Source: Bugula neritina (lineage: Eukaryota; Bryozoa; Gymnolaemata; Cheilostomatida; Bugulidae). From it: 64,000 bases of DNA. Each line of letters begins with the position of its first letter. Within the stretch, counting starts at the first letter, position 1. The position numbers and the translations under genes were made by a program. Below the pieces are notes generated by a model. It saw only the letters and a program-made list of their open reading frames with translations. It ran no database searches and was not told the DNA's origin. This document shows positions 25,259 through 37,773 of this stretch, piece by piece. The DNA lies in assembly GCA_964035545.1 (NCBI GenBank), contig OZ037768.1:23214819-23278818 (forward strand), in the 5' to 3' direction.

Positions 25259-26723
25259 CTGACTGATGGCAGCACGAAGCCAACTGAGGGTAAACATAGT
25301 GTGACTACATGGTGAAAACTATAGAGCAACCCTCACAGTGCATTCTCTATTCAAAGTATGAATCTAATCACAGTTTCTATATATTACACTCATTTCCATG
25401 TATATGTTGCCCGTTATTCAACACATATTTATTATTTTAATAATTGGTTTATTAATACGAGCAGTTTGCTAGCTGTAATTATTGCTAATATTTTGTCTAC
25501 AATATTGTGTTTATTTTGGATTGTTTCTGCTACAGACAGCTGTTTGTTACTCTAGCGTTTTATATGCTGATACAAGAATATCCACTCTCTACTATCATAT
25601 ATTAGTCAGCATTTACAGTGTATCTGTTCTCATTAATGTTCTATTTGATTATTAAGATAATTATTATTTTAATGCTCATTAAATGAAGTAATAGATTCAC
25701 GCAGGTGCCAGTAGGGTTTAGTCCTGATGGAATTTATTGATTTTGCAGTAAAAGTTACTAAAAATATTATATTATTGTTTTTGAGCATCTGAATTTGTAT
25801 CCTACAATTTCCAAATCATTTTTCTTCATGAAATTTTATGCAAATTGTCTTTACTTGTTATTTTAGATTTGGTTTTCAGGGTTTCAGCATTGTTATACTT
25901 TATTTCTCCGCCAGTCATTGTATCAGCAATAATAAAATCTTTCTCTATCACAATATTCTGTCCTACACAAGTCAGTCTGTAAAATCACCATTTCTTCGTA
26001 CAATTCTGTTGAGCTGTTATAGCTCACTGTCTCAAGGAATCATTATATATCGGAGAAAAGGCAACTCTGTTGATATATTATGACTAATAAGCATACATGT
26101 TACATTCAGTCGCATACTGTGAAAAGACAGTTAGTTATCCTAGTTATTTTCTTTCAACGTTATTTTTCCTCAGCTAATCACATGGAAGTGCTAATTATTT
26201 TTTCCAAAAATGTTTATTTAAAAAATAATTATTCAGATATACAACACGTATGATATGGGAGATCTAACAGTTAGAATAAAACCATGACAATAGAGTTGAC
26301 ATAAATGCCTTACAAAACGTTCATTCACATAGATTAATGCATGATTTTTCTCAGAACTGGTTTTCAGTGCAGAATTCAACTGACTGGCATAGTATAACAC
26401 AGCAGCTGTAGTAGGATCATAGAATCAGTAAATAGGGGACTGTTAAAGGCAGACTGTTTGGGCCATACACACTCCCTGTTTTAATGAAGCTGCCATATAT
26501 TTTAGGTCAGTGTCACTAGAATGTAGTTAATATAATTTGACCTTGGAGGTCACCATGTGGGAGTAAAGCTTACTCATGCGTAACACAAAAACAAAATAGT
26601 ACATAAATATAAACAAAATCTATCCTTAACAATAGCTTAACAAATATTTTCAACTCGCTACTGAAAACTTGCTCCGGCCGTGGTGCTGCCGCTAGACGGT
26701 GAGAGTAGAGTCAGCGTTTTGTC
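25259..26723. other. 3' intergenic gap between convergent CerS and ORMDL
   Basis: About 1.5 kb separates the two stop codons, so the 3' UTRs of both genes must fit here. A candidate CerS polyadenylation signal AATAAA lies at 25931-25936. I see no coding sequence; open frames at 25358-25555 and 25838-26083 are AT-driven. Confidence 0.5.
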
Positions 26724-29195
26724 TCAATATTTGTTGATGTTAAATAAGCGCACCTGGTGGAGTTGTGGCAACTTGGGTACGAGGACGAACCCTAGAGTGA
26801 CGACGTTGATGAGGAAATGGACTGTATCGTACATTGTGTATATCCCAGTTAGAATAAATCTACAGAAATATATGAATATAATATATAATCATATCTAAGG
26901 AGCTACGAGGTGACAGTCATGTGACTCTCCCTACAGGCTTAGCTACACATGACTGACCTCTTCTAGTGTCAGTTTCATATTTCAACTTGGACATTCAGCT
27001 ATAAAACAAAAGCTTTTAATACACCTGATCAGCCAGCGCCTTCTCCTATAATTTTTTAACATTTAGCCAAAAATCTAAATGATTTCTTCCTGAATCTACA
27101 GGCTAAAGGTAATGTGACACTCTCAATGTAAGTTTACTTTGAGAAATGAAATTCTGAGAAAAGGGAAAATTATTACTTTTTGCAAAAAAGTGTACACTAT
27201 GAATCAGAGATGATTCAGTGGATTAAACAAATTCCCCAATAAGGAAAAATCACAAAAGCTGATGGTATTACACTATTATGGCGGGTCATAAATTGTAGTG
27301 AAGACGCAATAAACAAAATGGAAAAATCCCGACTTTAGCACCAAAGGAAGTTGACAAAACAGTAATTATTACTCAAACTTTACCAGGTAATCAGTAATCA
27401 TTATAGGAGACAAAGTCAGATATTTCTCATCATAGAACTTCTAAGAATATAATCATGTATATCTATTTTGGTAGAAACTTTCCTAAACTGTTCCTTGAAC
27501 ACAGATGGTGGCGCAACAACCTCCATTCTACTCCACACCCAAATTAATTGACCATCTTTCACTATTTTTATATCAAATAATAATTTAACTGAACTGTACT
27601 GAACAACAATTTAATAAAACGCTTGGTTGCGTTCATATAAATGTAAAATACAGAAGTTGGAATAAACCAATAACTTATTGGTGAAAAATTTTAAAACTGA
27701 ATGACTTAGAAATAAAATACCCTATCCTCTACGCACATTTAGTAACAATTGGATGTGGTTAACTTACAGTACAACTGGTACGACTGTTAGGAACTTTTTG
27801 GTGCCAGTAAACTGTTTGCCGTAATCTAGTTGCTCCCACTGAGTTAGCATTCTTGCTTCCCCCTGGTCATTAGTCTGCCATGGTGTTCCCTTTACTATGT
27901 GCAGCAGCACAAACATTCCCTGTTAGCATGACACACTACATTAGCTGGGATAGACACAAAACCAGTGACGGTGTTGATGAGAAAGAGAAGACTAGAGTGG
28001 TATGGACATGTATGTATGGGGGGGGGGGGGGAGACAAAGAGAATAAGCAACGTCAGTGTTGAAAGCAAGAGAAAGAGAGGAAGACCAAAACATTAGTGGG
28101 TGGATACCATAAAATTAAATATGAAAAAGTAGAAGCAGACTAGCAAGGACATAAGTGATAGAGTTAGATGGAAATCATTGATTGAGTTGGCTATGCAGAA
28201 CCCCTTTATCTGAAAGGACTAAAATGGGTACGGTAAGAATAGACTGTAGCTCAAATAAGAAGAAAAATTAAATACACACTTTAAAAAGCATTTAAGTAAT
28301 TAGTAAATAAAAAACTCTAATCCGCACTATACTATATACATCTGATCTAAACTATACTACATGTATATACTATATCTATACTATACTATAAACTTCTAAT
28401 AACAGTATCATCATAATATTAAAATTTAGTTGGACAAACCCTAAACGCTGGGTATTTCATCAACATCTCATGGAAAGCTGGACCTATTCAAATAATTTCC
28501 TCTATTGGAAAGTTAGCAACATTGCCAATGAGTAAACACAATGTTTACAAAGAGTTTACACTCCATTGACTCAGCGCATATCTGTTAGATAGCCTACTGG
28601 GTATTTCAGATATTCAGATAGTACAAACTGCAAACATAACACTTCTTAATAACACACAAGAAATATGAATAGAACAAGCAATAAACGATCAATAAAAATA
28701 GTTGGTAAATCCCTTTTCCAAAATATTTAAACTGAAGCCTAGGACTGCTATGGATACATGGAAAGCATTTCTTATCCATGGAAACGCTTGGAATGTACAG
28801 CAAGCTGTCAGGTGACTTTTACAACCAGTAGTACTCATCTCTCACGCACTCGATTATCAAGACTGAGATTGATAAAACTTAGCTATAAACATTGTGAATG
28901 ACAAGACAGTATATACTGCCTTGTCATTCACAGTGTTTAATGTTTATAGCTAATGTTTAAAGCTTAGCTATAAACATTGTGGATGACAAAACAGTATATA
29001 CTGTCAGAGTTCTAGACTCACGATGTTGTGGATGACATTAGTGAGAGTCCAGGCCATGGCAACGCTGATGAAAGGAACACTCATTATAATCCAGTGCAGC
29101 AGCGCAACTAGAAGTGTGTAGAAAATCCACATTCCTTTACTGTTCAGATATGAGTGGGTGGGGTTGTTTTCACTACTAGCTGTTCCAACATTCAT
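26724..29195 (-). CDS. ORMDL: ORMDL sphingolipid biosynthesis regulator, 3 exons
   Basis: ORMDL proteins are small ER membrane proteins that bind serine palmitoyltransferase and restrain the first step of sphingolipid synthesis when ceramide is high. Exons in transcript order: 29195-29022, 27919-27768, 26859-26724. Splice sites are GT/AG and phases close to 153 aa, the same length as human ORMDLs. Diagnostic segments: start MNVG, LTNVIHN (51-57), HIVKGTPW (66-73), [10 protein letters not shown] (83-92), [17 protein letters not shown] at the end, and four hydrophobic stretches. An oddity is Thr at position 13, where human ORMDL proteins have the Asn implicated in ceramide sensing. Intron 1 (1.1 kb) carries an antisense non-LTR retrotransposon relic and a palindrome next to the exon 1 donor. 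The gene is tail to tail with ceramide synthase. Confidence 0.96.
27960..28210 (+). mobile_element. decayed non-LTR retrotransposon fragment (reverse transcriptase C-terminus)
   Basis: Plus-strand frames give [11 protein letters not shown], then, after a frameshift at a run of 14 G (28018-28031), [10 protein letters not shown], a stop, [11 protein letters not shown], another stop and [15 protein letters not shown]. This series of words is typical of the C-terminal end of invertebrate endonuclease/reverse-transcriptase ORF2 proteins. Stops and the frameshift show it is dead. It lies in ORMDL intron 1, antisense to the gene. Confidence 0.75.
28879..29003. repeat. palindrome plus direct copy next to ORMDL exon 1
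   Basis: TTAGCTATAAACATTGTGAA and the following bases to 28911 pair with 28912-28955 around the centre CAGTATATACTG with few mismatches. The left arm is then repeated directly at 28963-29003. The block ends about 20 bp from the ORMDL exon 1 donor. Confidence 0.7.
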
Positions 29196-32100
29196 CTTTA
29201 TTTGTAACTAAAAGTTATATTAATTTATTGCATTTAATAATTAGACATGTTTAATATGCCCGTTATAAACTGGCACCTTAAGTTGGCAGCTATAGAAAAA
29301 ATTGATGTCTTCTAACAAAGATATAGTAGTTATAATAATAGAAATATTATATCTAATATAACAAAAGTAGTAAAACAACACAAAGTTATGCTATTATGTT
29401 TGATATAATATAAATAATAAAATTAAATCCACTTATGCAAACATAATGATGGTGAATTGGTTGCATGGCTTTAGGGAGCACTTGGTTGATGTGTCACATG
29501 GTTTGGGATACAAATATGAGTAGTACTAAATACTAGTTACTAACTACTAGCTGCTAGGTATTAGTACTACAACTAACTAATATACCATATAACAATAATA
29601 CCAGTAGGCTACTTATATTACTAGTATTATTCAAAGCACTGAAGCTAATGCCAATAATAATAATGGCAACAATAACATTATTAAAATAATATTTATTGTC
29701 TTATTAGTGATATCAATATTTTAGCAATACCAATAGCATTTATAGCAACGTTAATGTTAATTATAGTTTTATATATATTATTCACAACGGCTATTTATAA
29801 AAAGTATAATAAAATAAATATTATCAATCAATAATATAGATATATGTAACTAAAATGTTATTAGAATAATGCTAACATATTAGATTTTTACATGTACAAT
29901 ATATAAGCAAAACATCTAGAATACAAATTACACTGTTAGCAATTTCAGTTAAAAAATTTTTGCCAAAAAATTAGTAAAATAGAAATTACTTTGTGGTAGT
30001 AACTAGTTTGAATAATATGGAGCTTGTATATGGACAGACTTTCAACTATCTGCCAGGATTGTGTTATACAAGCAAAGCCAGTTGAACTAATATTTTTTGA
30101 AACTTAAAGAGTAAATTTTATCACATATTTGGATGAACTGGTATGTATGTATGTATGTTGCAAGAACAATAATAAACTATTGGAAAAATCTCAGCTCAGT
30201 AAGTTATTTTAGCTGTAGTAGTTTGTAGTTATAAAGTGCCCAATATGGTGTGGTGGAACTCTTAGTAAGCTTGCTATTTAGTATATTTTGCTCTTTGAGT
30301 TGGCTCACATCACATCACTGAATGAGTGCAGTAAAGGGTTTTATTTTATAATTTTTAAAATAAAATATCTCCTTCTGGCTTTATTGCCATCACAATTTGC
30401 ATTAAATATACAAGTTGAATTCCATAAAAAATTATAGAAACATCTTAGTACAGCAGCATTACTATAAAATTGCTGTGAAATCAGTTTTTTATTAATCAAG
30501 CGAAACTGTCATCACTTTATCATTGCGGTAAGGTGGCTATAAGAATTAGTACAATAATTCATATAAATTACAGCTTGGTTAGTGCTACTGTTACAAACAA
30601 TTATATATTATAGCAACTTTTGTGAGAAGTATATTCCTTATTATCACCATGTAATTGTTCGTGCTAAATTGTACTGATTAGGATCATTACAGAGTATAGA
30701 CCAATAACTATTATTAATTGTAATACTAATAGTAAATGGCACCAACTTTTAAATATATTCCTTTTAAAATTGATAAGTTATATCAACTTGGAAAATATAA
30801 ATTTTTATTTAATACTAATTTAACTTTATGAGTTTTTAGGCAGTTGAATCATTATTGTTTATGTTGATGTAAAACCGAACTAAACATTTGGTAATCAATT
30901 TACAATTAATATAATAATTATAATTTCAATTTAGATATAAATATCAAATTCAATATAATTTAAATTATAATATCAATACTAATATTTATATTATTTATAG
31001 TAATATTATAAAACATAACAGTATTACTATTATGAATCATGTTTAGTACTAGTATTAGAATTACTGATTAGTAATGCAGTAGATATCCGTATAACTATAA
31101 CTGTAGGCATCAGCATTACTATAGCTATTAGTATTAGTCTTACTTACTATTAGTACTACTATTACTACTCTCAGTGTTATTGTTATAAGTTAAAGCTATA
31201 ACTATAACTTAAACAATCACAGTTACACTTACTATTAATATTACTACTAGTATTAGCAACACTAATAATTAGTAATTAATATTACTATTAGTAATAGTAC
31301 TAATAGTAATAGTAATAGTATTTTTATTGCATTCACTGTTTAGTTTTACGATTAGTATTAGATTTAATGCTTAAAGTTAATACTTGAACCTTTGAAGTTT
31401 TAGTTATTTCGTTTATTTCAATAAGTAATAACTCTTAGAATTATATTCATATTGACGATCACAGTTATTATTATTAGGTATCAAATTCAATACGATAATC
31501 ATAATGATAATGAAAGTCTATTTTAATTTTAATTTCAACTACAAAGACTTAGACTAGAATTAGTCATAATAGACACAGTTACACTTATTATTAGTGTTGG
31601 ACTTAGTGTTACTGTTAGTGAGTTACATTTTGACTTCGTTTTAGAGTTAGTCTTACACTTACTGTCAGTGTTAGTGTTAGACTTAGAGTTAGTGAGTTAC
31701 AGTTTCAGTTTGAGTTACTGTAACTGTTACAGTGTTAGTGTTAGTGTTACATCAATTTTAAAAAGACTATAATTCTAATCATGTAGGAAATCAGACAATT
31801 CATATTCATATTGCATTGATATTACTATTATTTTGAAAAGTTAGTAAGTTATAAAAACTAGTACAATTAAGGTTCACTTCTAGTTGTCAACTTGTAGTTG
31901 GCCTTTGTAAGAACAAGTCAACATCCAACACCACCAACTAACCGGAAGCGACCTGGGCTTAACAGCGATTAAGCTATCTCCTTATGTTCTATATAAAAAT
32001 AATGCTAATTAGACGCACAATTAACTCCCAGGCTAGTCGAATACTTTTCTTGGGAGATGTGAACCATAAGCAACAAAAGTTGTCTACTCGATCTAGCGAG

Positions 32101-33878
32101 ATGTAAAATAATATTCGTGCACAAGTAGCATCTGTGTGAAATTTGAATAATAGCATTATACATTAATTCAATTTTATAAACTTTGTTTAATTTTCAGCAC
32201 TTGAAACTGTTCATGCTCATATTCATTGTGATGTGAAATTATATTAATTGAGTTTGTTAATCAAAAGTTAATCTACTGCCTGCATGATTTGCTTATTGCA
32301 AAAGATGATGAAATTTAAAAGCAACATACCCCGTATTTGCTGTAATGGTAGTTTCAAAAAGTTGCTAATCAGTGAGCTTTTCGGCAGCATGCTGCAGTGT
32401 CGGTCGTTTTTACTTAATAATACCATGAATCTTTATTATATATGACTATTGTATATTGTAATGTTATAGCTTATCATTGCTATATTTGACAATTAATAAA
32501 ATCCCAGTTATTACACAAGACTTTTCAAACCAGGCAAGTGGTTATCATCTAACATTTCTTTATTATTATCTCTCTGTCTGAGGCAGAAGTCTGTCGCACT
32601 ATTGCGTGATGCTTTGAAACAATCCAAATGATTGTCAAATTGATTGCAAAATCTCTTCACCACGATACTGGTTATTCACACTCTATATGGACTTGATTGG
32701 CTTTACAGAGAAAAAGATATTATACCATAAATTTCGAAATGGAGGCATCCATTGCAAAATAAAGTGATTGTTATGTTAGCAGACGGCCTGAAGTTTAAAA
32801 CAGCTATTTTTAACTTAATTTGTCATACAACTAACAGAACAATCTGGAATACACCAGAATATTATGGAAAGTGTAAAACTTACACCATAACAAATCATCT
32901 TTTCTCTCTTTATGCAACTTTGAGCATAAGGCACGAAGAACTTATATTACCTGATAAATAATTAATTTGATTGATTGATTTATTACATATCACAGACATG
33001 ATAACATATAGCAGAATTATAATATAACATGTTAATTATGTTAGGAACAGCATTTCTTAACATTTGAAGAATCTCACACACTGCACCGTTACTTAGAGTT
33101 ATTTTATTTATAAGCTTAAAAAAAACAAATATTTTACAGGTAATTATGCAGTACATTATATTTGTGTAATACACCAAAGGTTTTGCAAAATTGTATACTG
33201 AATATACACTGCATATGCACTAGATGGCAGAAATGCTACTAAAGCAAGTATATATCAGAAAAATAGCCCATACTTTGCAGTTTTGTAGTTGGTCCACGGG
33301 CTAAACTATTCTTGATCCTGTTTTACTGACCTAATTAGATTGACCCAAATATTATATCAAGGGCTGCTTCAAACACATACCTTTAATATACGTACCTGCA
33401 GTAATATAGCAATAATGATTGTAAAAATATATTCCAAAAAACTATTTCATCTTTGTATAAATACCCGCATATACAATACCTAACTCACATTCATAAGTTC
33501 TTATATACTGACTAACATATATAAGAGCAGTTGCCAAGGAAAGGTAAAAAAAGGTGGTGAATAATTATATAGTACACAAAACCGTGTTTATTTGTTACGA
33601 GTTCTTTGGAGTTCAGCTCTTTGGTGTTAGAAGTAAGTATTTATATCAGCAGCCATCAAAATATTATACCAGCATTTGCATGTGATATGGGCAATGACTC
33701 ATGGAAAGAGAACACAAATAGCCTAAGAACTATATAAGATACATGAACAAAGGGAAGTAAAGCAACAGGTCTCCAGCCTAAATGAATGCATAAGTGTAAG
33801 CAAGGATGATGAGGCTATTATTGATTTGGATTCCAAAATAATCCAGTGAAAAGAGGGTTGGGGAGTTCCCCAAACGAG
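29196..33878. other. AT-rich intergenic stretch
   Basis: No supported gene. It includes the ORMDL promoter side, a short TATG run near 30143, a TTAGTG/ACTATTA island at 30900-31760, and a 69-codon open frame at 32752-32961 without recognisable features. Confidence 0.5.
30900..31760. repeat. cryptically simple TTAGTG/ACTATTAGT island
   Basis: It grades from TAATAT-rich words on the left through TATTACTATTAGT to near-regular GTTAGTGTTAGACTTAGAGT on the right. No fixed unit can be defined. Confidence 0.65.
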
Positions 33879-33888
33879 TATATATAAA
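33879..33888 (+). promoter_or_regulatory. TATA box of the small membrane protein gene
   Basis: TATATATAAA stands in a locally less AT-rich context, about 120 bp upstream of the ATG at 34010. It would place a start site near 33910-33920. Confidence 0.55.
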
Positions 33889-34009
33889 CTTGGAAGTTCC
33901 TTATGTACTCATTATTCTTTCAACCATAGACTGATACACATCGCAGCTTGGGGTTGAATAAATATATGTCTAATATCATATATGTTATAACTTTACTAAA
34001 TCCTACGCA

Positions 34010-34381
34010 ATGTACGTCTCACAGGATACAGGGATGTATACCTCGGGAATAACGGAAATTTCAAAAGAAACAGGGATGACAGGGGAACAGAAAACAGTTA
34101 TCATAGTCGTGATTATCGTAGTCATCTTAGCAACATTTCTCGTGGGATATTGTCTACAAAAGGCATGTTGTCACGTGGCGGAAGCAATTGATGAAAGAGT
34201 TGAGAGAAAATTCAGCAAGCCTAGAGCGTACAAAATTAGCCTCGGCTCAGCTCAAACCATCTCCTCCTCTTTAGCTAGTGCTCCTTCCGAACCCCAGCTC
34301 TCTATGAATGAAGCACCCCCGCCTTATGAGTCTGTAGCTGTTCATGAACCCATGCTAAGACTCAACAGCGAATGGGTGTGA
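34010..34381 (+). CDS. small single-pass membrane protein with PPPY motif
   Basis: The product is 123 aa and belongs to no family I can name. Residues 1-29 are polar, without a cleavable signal peptide. Residues 29-48 form one strongly hydrophobic span (VIIVVIIVVILATFLVGYCL), followed by CC at 53-54, a plausible palmitoylation site. A basic/acidic stretch (ERVERKFSKPRAYK, 62-75) and a Ser-rich linker come next. EAPPPYESV (101-109) contains a PPxY motif, which in other proteins binds WW domains of NEDD4-type ubiquitin ligases. The layout resembles Shisa-like and other PPxY membrane adaptors, but without cysteine-rich ectodomain. A TATA box lies upstream. A 3'-UTR intron (GT at 34416, AG at 34681-34682) and AATAAA at 35397-35402 complete a plausible transcript. 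Confidence 0.7.
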   Translation: MYVSQDTGMYTSGITEISKETGMTGEQKTVIIVVIIVVILATFLVGYCLQKACCHVAEAIDERVERKFSKPRAYKISLGSAQTISSSLASAPSEPQLSMNEAPPPYESVAVHEPMLRLNSEWV

Positions 34382-35402
34382 AATTCAGATAGGGATGTTA
34401 GCTTCAACATTTTAGGTAAGTTTTACAATGCAGACTGCATAATATTATCTATAAATACATTTAAAAGACAAATACTTTTCATAAATAGTTTTGGCCAATC
34501 AGCAACATTTATTAATTTAGAAAACAGACGCTTAATATAATAATAAAGTTATTATTAGTTATTAGTAAAAACAATTTGCCATTAATTTTTACCACTTTTG
34601 TTTTCTAATTTTCGTTGAATAGACAAAGTTTATTTACAAATAACTATATTGCTTGTTGCAATACATTTTGCTGTTATTGCAGATGGAAGTCATTGTTAGT
34701 CACCAGTCAGCAGGATCCGACCACGGCAGCATTAACCTAAGATAATAGACTCTGGCCACAAGAACATCGAGTTTGGATAAATACAGAAATACTCATCTTT
34801 CCATTATTCTTAGCCTGTGGTCAACAAAATCTCCCAATACACTGAACAAGGCTATATAACTTATATTTATTGTAAGTTTATATTGTTGGTATTATAAGTT
34901 ATAAAATAGATTTTTATGGCTAATATCTGTGTTTTTCTATTACCATAGTAACTGTTAGCAGTTTTTGTGACTCATTTCTGCTACAGTAATTATTATGATG
35001 CATTATAGTTATGTTGGAAAGTTTTACTCCAATACAATATTTTCCTCATATGTGCTCATTCAACCAGTTATGATGTTAGAAGGTTTTACACCATACTGGG
35101 CAACACTAGAGATGCGAGTTAGCATTGAACAGGTTCAAACAAAGGTTTATAAACCTTAAACTTTTTGAAATGTTTTAAAACAAATATTTAAAAAGCTTTT
35201 ACAATTTTTTTCTGTATATATGCCCTTATAAGGCAATTTTTTGTTTCAAGTGTGTTTTTAGAACTATAACTGATATCAAAGATCTGTCATAGTATCTTTA
35301 AGGCTAAAGTATTTATTTTCTATTGTGCAGTATTTATTACGTAGATAGTTATTTATTATAATTACTAGTTTAAATATTTATTGTATTTTGTGAAGAAATA
35401 AA
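34382..35402 (+). other. 3' UTR with one intron and polyadenylation signal
   Basis: After the stop codon TGA an in-UTR donor TTTTAG|GTAAGT (exon end 34415) pairs with acceptor TTGCAG ending at 34682. AATAAA at 35397-35402 would end the transcript. This is inferred from signals alone. Confidence 0.4.
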
Positions 35403-37773
35403 ATATTTGAGTAAATCAACAGCAATGAAAAAATTCATGTATCTGCTAATTTCGCTGCCAATTCAAGTCAGCTTGTGCAGTGCTGCCAGCATTAAACTTC
35501 CAAAATATTTGCTTGACAAATATTGACCCAGTATAATAATATTGTAGTCTTAACTTCTCTGTTGTTTTCTATAAATATACCATCATTAGCTTATAACTGG
35601 GTGTGTAGGCTCATTTAATTTGAACTTTCTAAATATGGAGTTGTGTTCAATAATGAAGCCTGCATCTTGCAGTTGGGTTGAAAACTTCCATAAAATACAC
35701 AATTACGTGTGCAAATCATACAGATAATGCTTTGCTGTGTTTGAAGCCCTGATAATATATGTGGCAATAAATAAACATATTCAGGAATATTGCGCAATAA
35801 ATGTAAGTCTGTAATAGACCAGCATATTATTCATCAGATCATATATGATTACTTCTTTAGGATTTCTTCACTTGAGCTGCTAAAATTTGTCACTTTTGAC
35901 TAACTCTCTTTAGAGAAAAATTTGTAAAATAGTTGCACCTGTGTCTAAACGTTGAAATATAAAATGCAAAAACATGAAATGCAAACACGGATATTTTCAA
36001 AAATAAAATGAAAGTTAATGCGGCGCTGAGGTTTTAAACTGTAACACGTAATCTCAACAATATATTATGTAGCTTCTAAGTGTATAACATTGTAACCATT
36101 TGTAAACATTGCATCATGTTAAAAATAGTAATTGTAATGTAAACAGTTGACAGTTGATATCAAGTGGGAGTTTATCTACTGAAGGAGCTGTGAAACATAT
36201 AAACCTTTATGTGGTATTACAACACCAGCGATATCATTAATCAGAGCTCAATTAATCGTATTACAAAACGATGGAATGAAGACCCAGGAATCTATAACTT
36301 ATCTTTGCAGCAAATTTCCAATCTCCAAATAATATACCTACTCAATGTAAACATGATATAATGTGTATTTATATACCTACATTATGTTGCAGAATATGCA
36401 ACATGTGTGTATGTTCTAATGAATATGTCTTCACCTCTACTCTTTCACTGATCAGCCAGTGGCATAATAATAGCTAAAATATAGACCCTAAATATTGGAT
36501 TTATTAATGGATTTATTATTGGATATATATTAATTAGAGCTACGGCCATACACAATCTATGCAATAGATGACACACGCACAAGGCCCAATTTATAATAAT
36601 ATCTTCCAGAGTTTGAGAAACTAGCAGCATTTGTTGGCAAAAGTTCAAGCAGAGTTTTGGATGTCTATTTCCATGAGTCAAACCATTCTAAAGTCTAAAC
36701 CAGTCTAAAGGAAACAGATTTCCAGACATGATGATGGTGCTCAGTGAAATGGATAGCTGTATTTTCACGCATGCCAGTGCCTTCTAGATGTTGTTAAAGA
36801 GATAGGTGCGTGGGAGAGTATTATATATATATATATGTTATTCAGGTATTTAGCTGTGTTGAAAGGCTATTATATAATAGAATAAAAGCTAGTGTGTTGT
36901 TTAAAATGAATGTTACATTCAATGAAATCTAAAAATCTAAAATGAAGGAAATAGTGAGTGAACTAAGAGACCACTTGCCAAAAATATAAAATTTCAATAG
37001 ATAATTTCTTCCAATTCTATGGGCATTAATTGGATTGAAGATATATAAATATATATATATTATATATATAAATTTCCTTATTACTGCATATAGTCAATAA
37101 GAATCAAATGACAGTAAGATCAAAACCATAAAAGCCAATTTCAAACCCATCTAACACATCACATGATACTAAAACTGTGTAATAAACAGCCCAACCCAAA
37201 CTAAATCTTTCCTACTAGCAAAATATTGCCTGTATTTCATATTTAACTTCCTAAATGAAAACCTTTCATTCAAAATGTGTTTCTTTTATGAGATATTTTC
37301 CCTAGCCATTCTTTCTATTGTAACAGCTCACTTCCTGTCATGTGATGAACCATCAATGTATTAAGCAGATATATTAGAGTTATAAAGGAAATGTATTAGT
37401 GCATAAAATACATCAAACACAATAAACATGCAGTAATATCATATAATCTGAAACTATCTGCTTTCCCAGAGAAATTTCTGTTTTACACCAGGAAACAGAG
37501 TCATTATATAATAGATGCTACACTCCTACATAACATTGAATTACATCATGGAAAATAAGAGGAGATCTTGTGATATTAAAAATGGGAAAGAATGTGATAA
37601 CGAAGTAACATAATGTAACAAAATATGTAAATAAAACCACTTATATACATTTTCATCACACGCCACATGACCCAAAATCACAAGTTGGAGGTACATTTGG
37701 CCAACTGTTGAGAGTTGTAATACACAGAGGGAGCTGTTGAGAATACATTCTAGTGGAGAAACATGACGCCCCT
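35403..37773. other. intergenic AT-rich stretch
   Basis: No supported gene. It should include the 3' UTR of QTRT2 at the right. Short TA runs occur at 36822-36838 and 37043-37070. Confidence 0.5.

Noticed and set aside
32752-32961. 69-codon plus-strand ORF
   Set aside because: No family resemblance, no splice sites or promoter, and composition close to the background.
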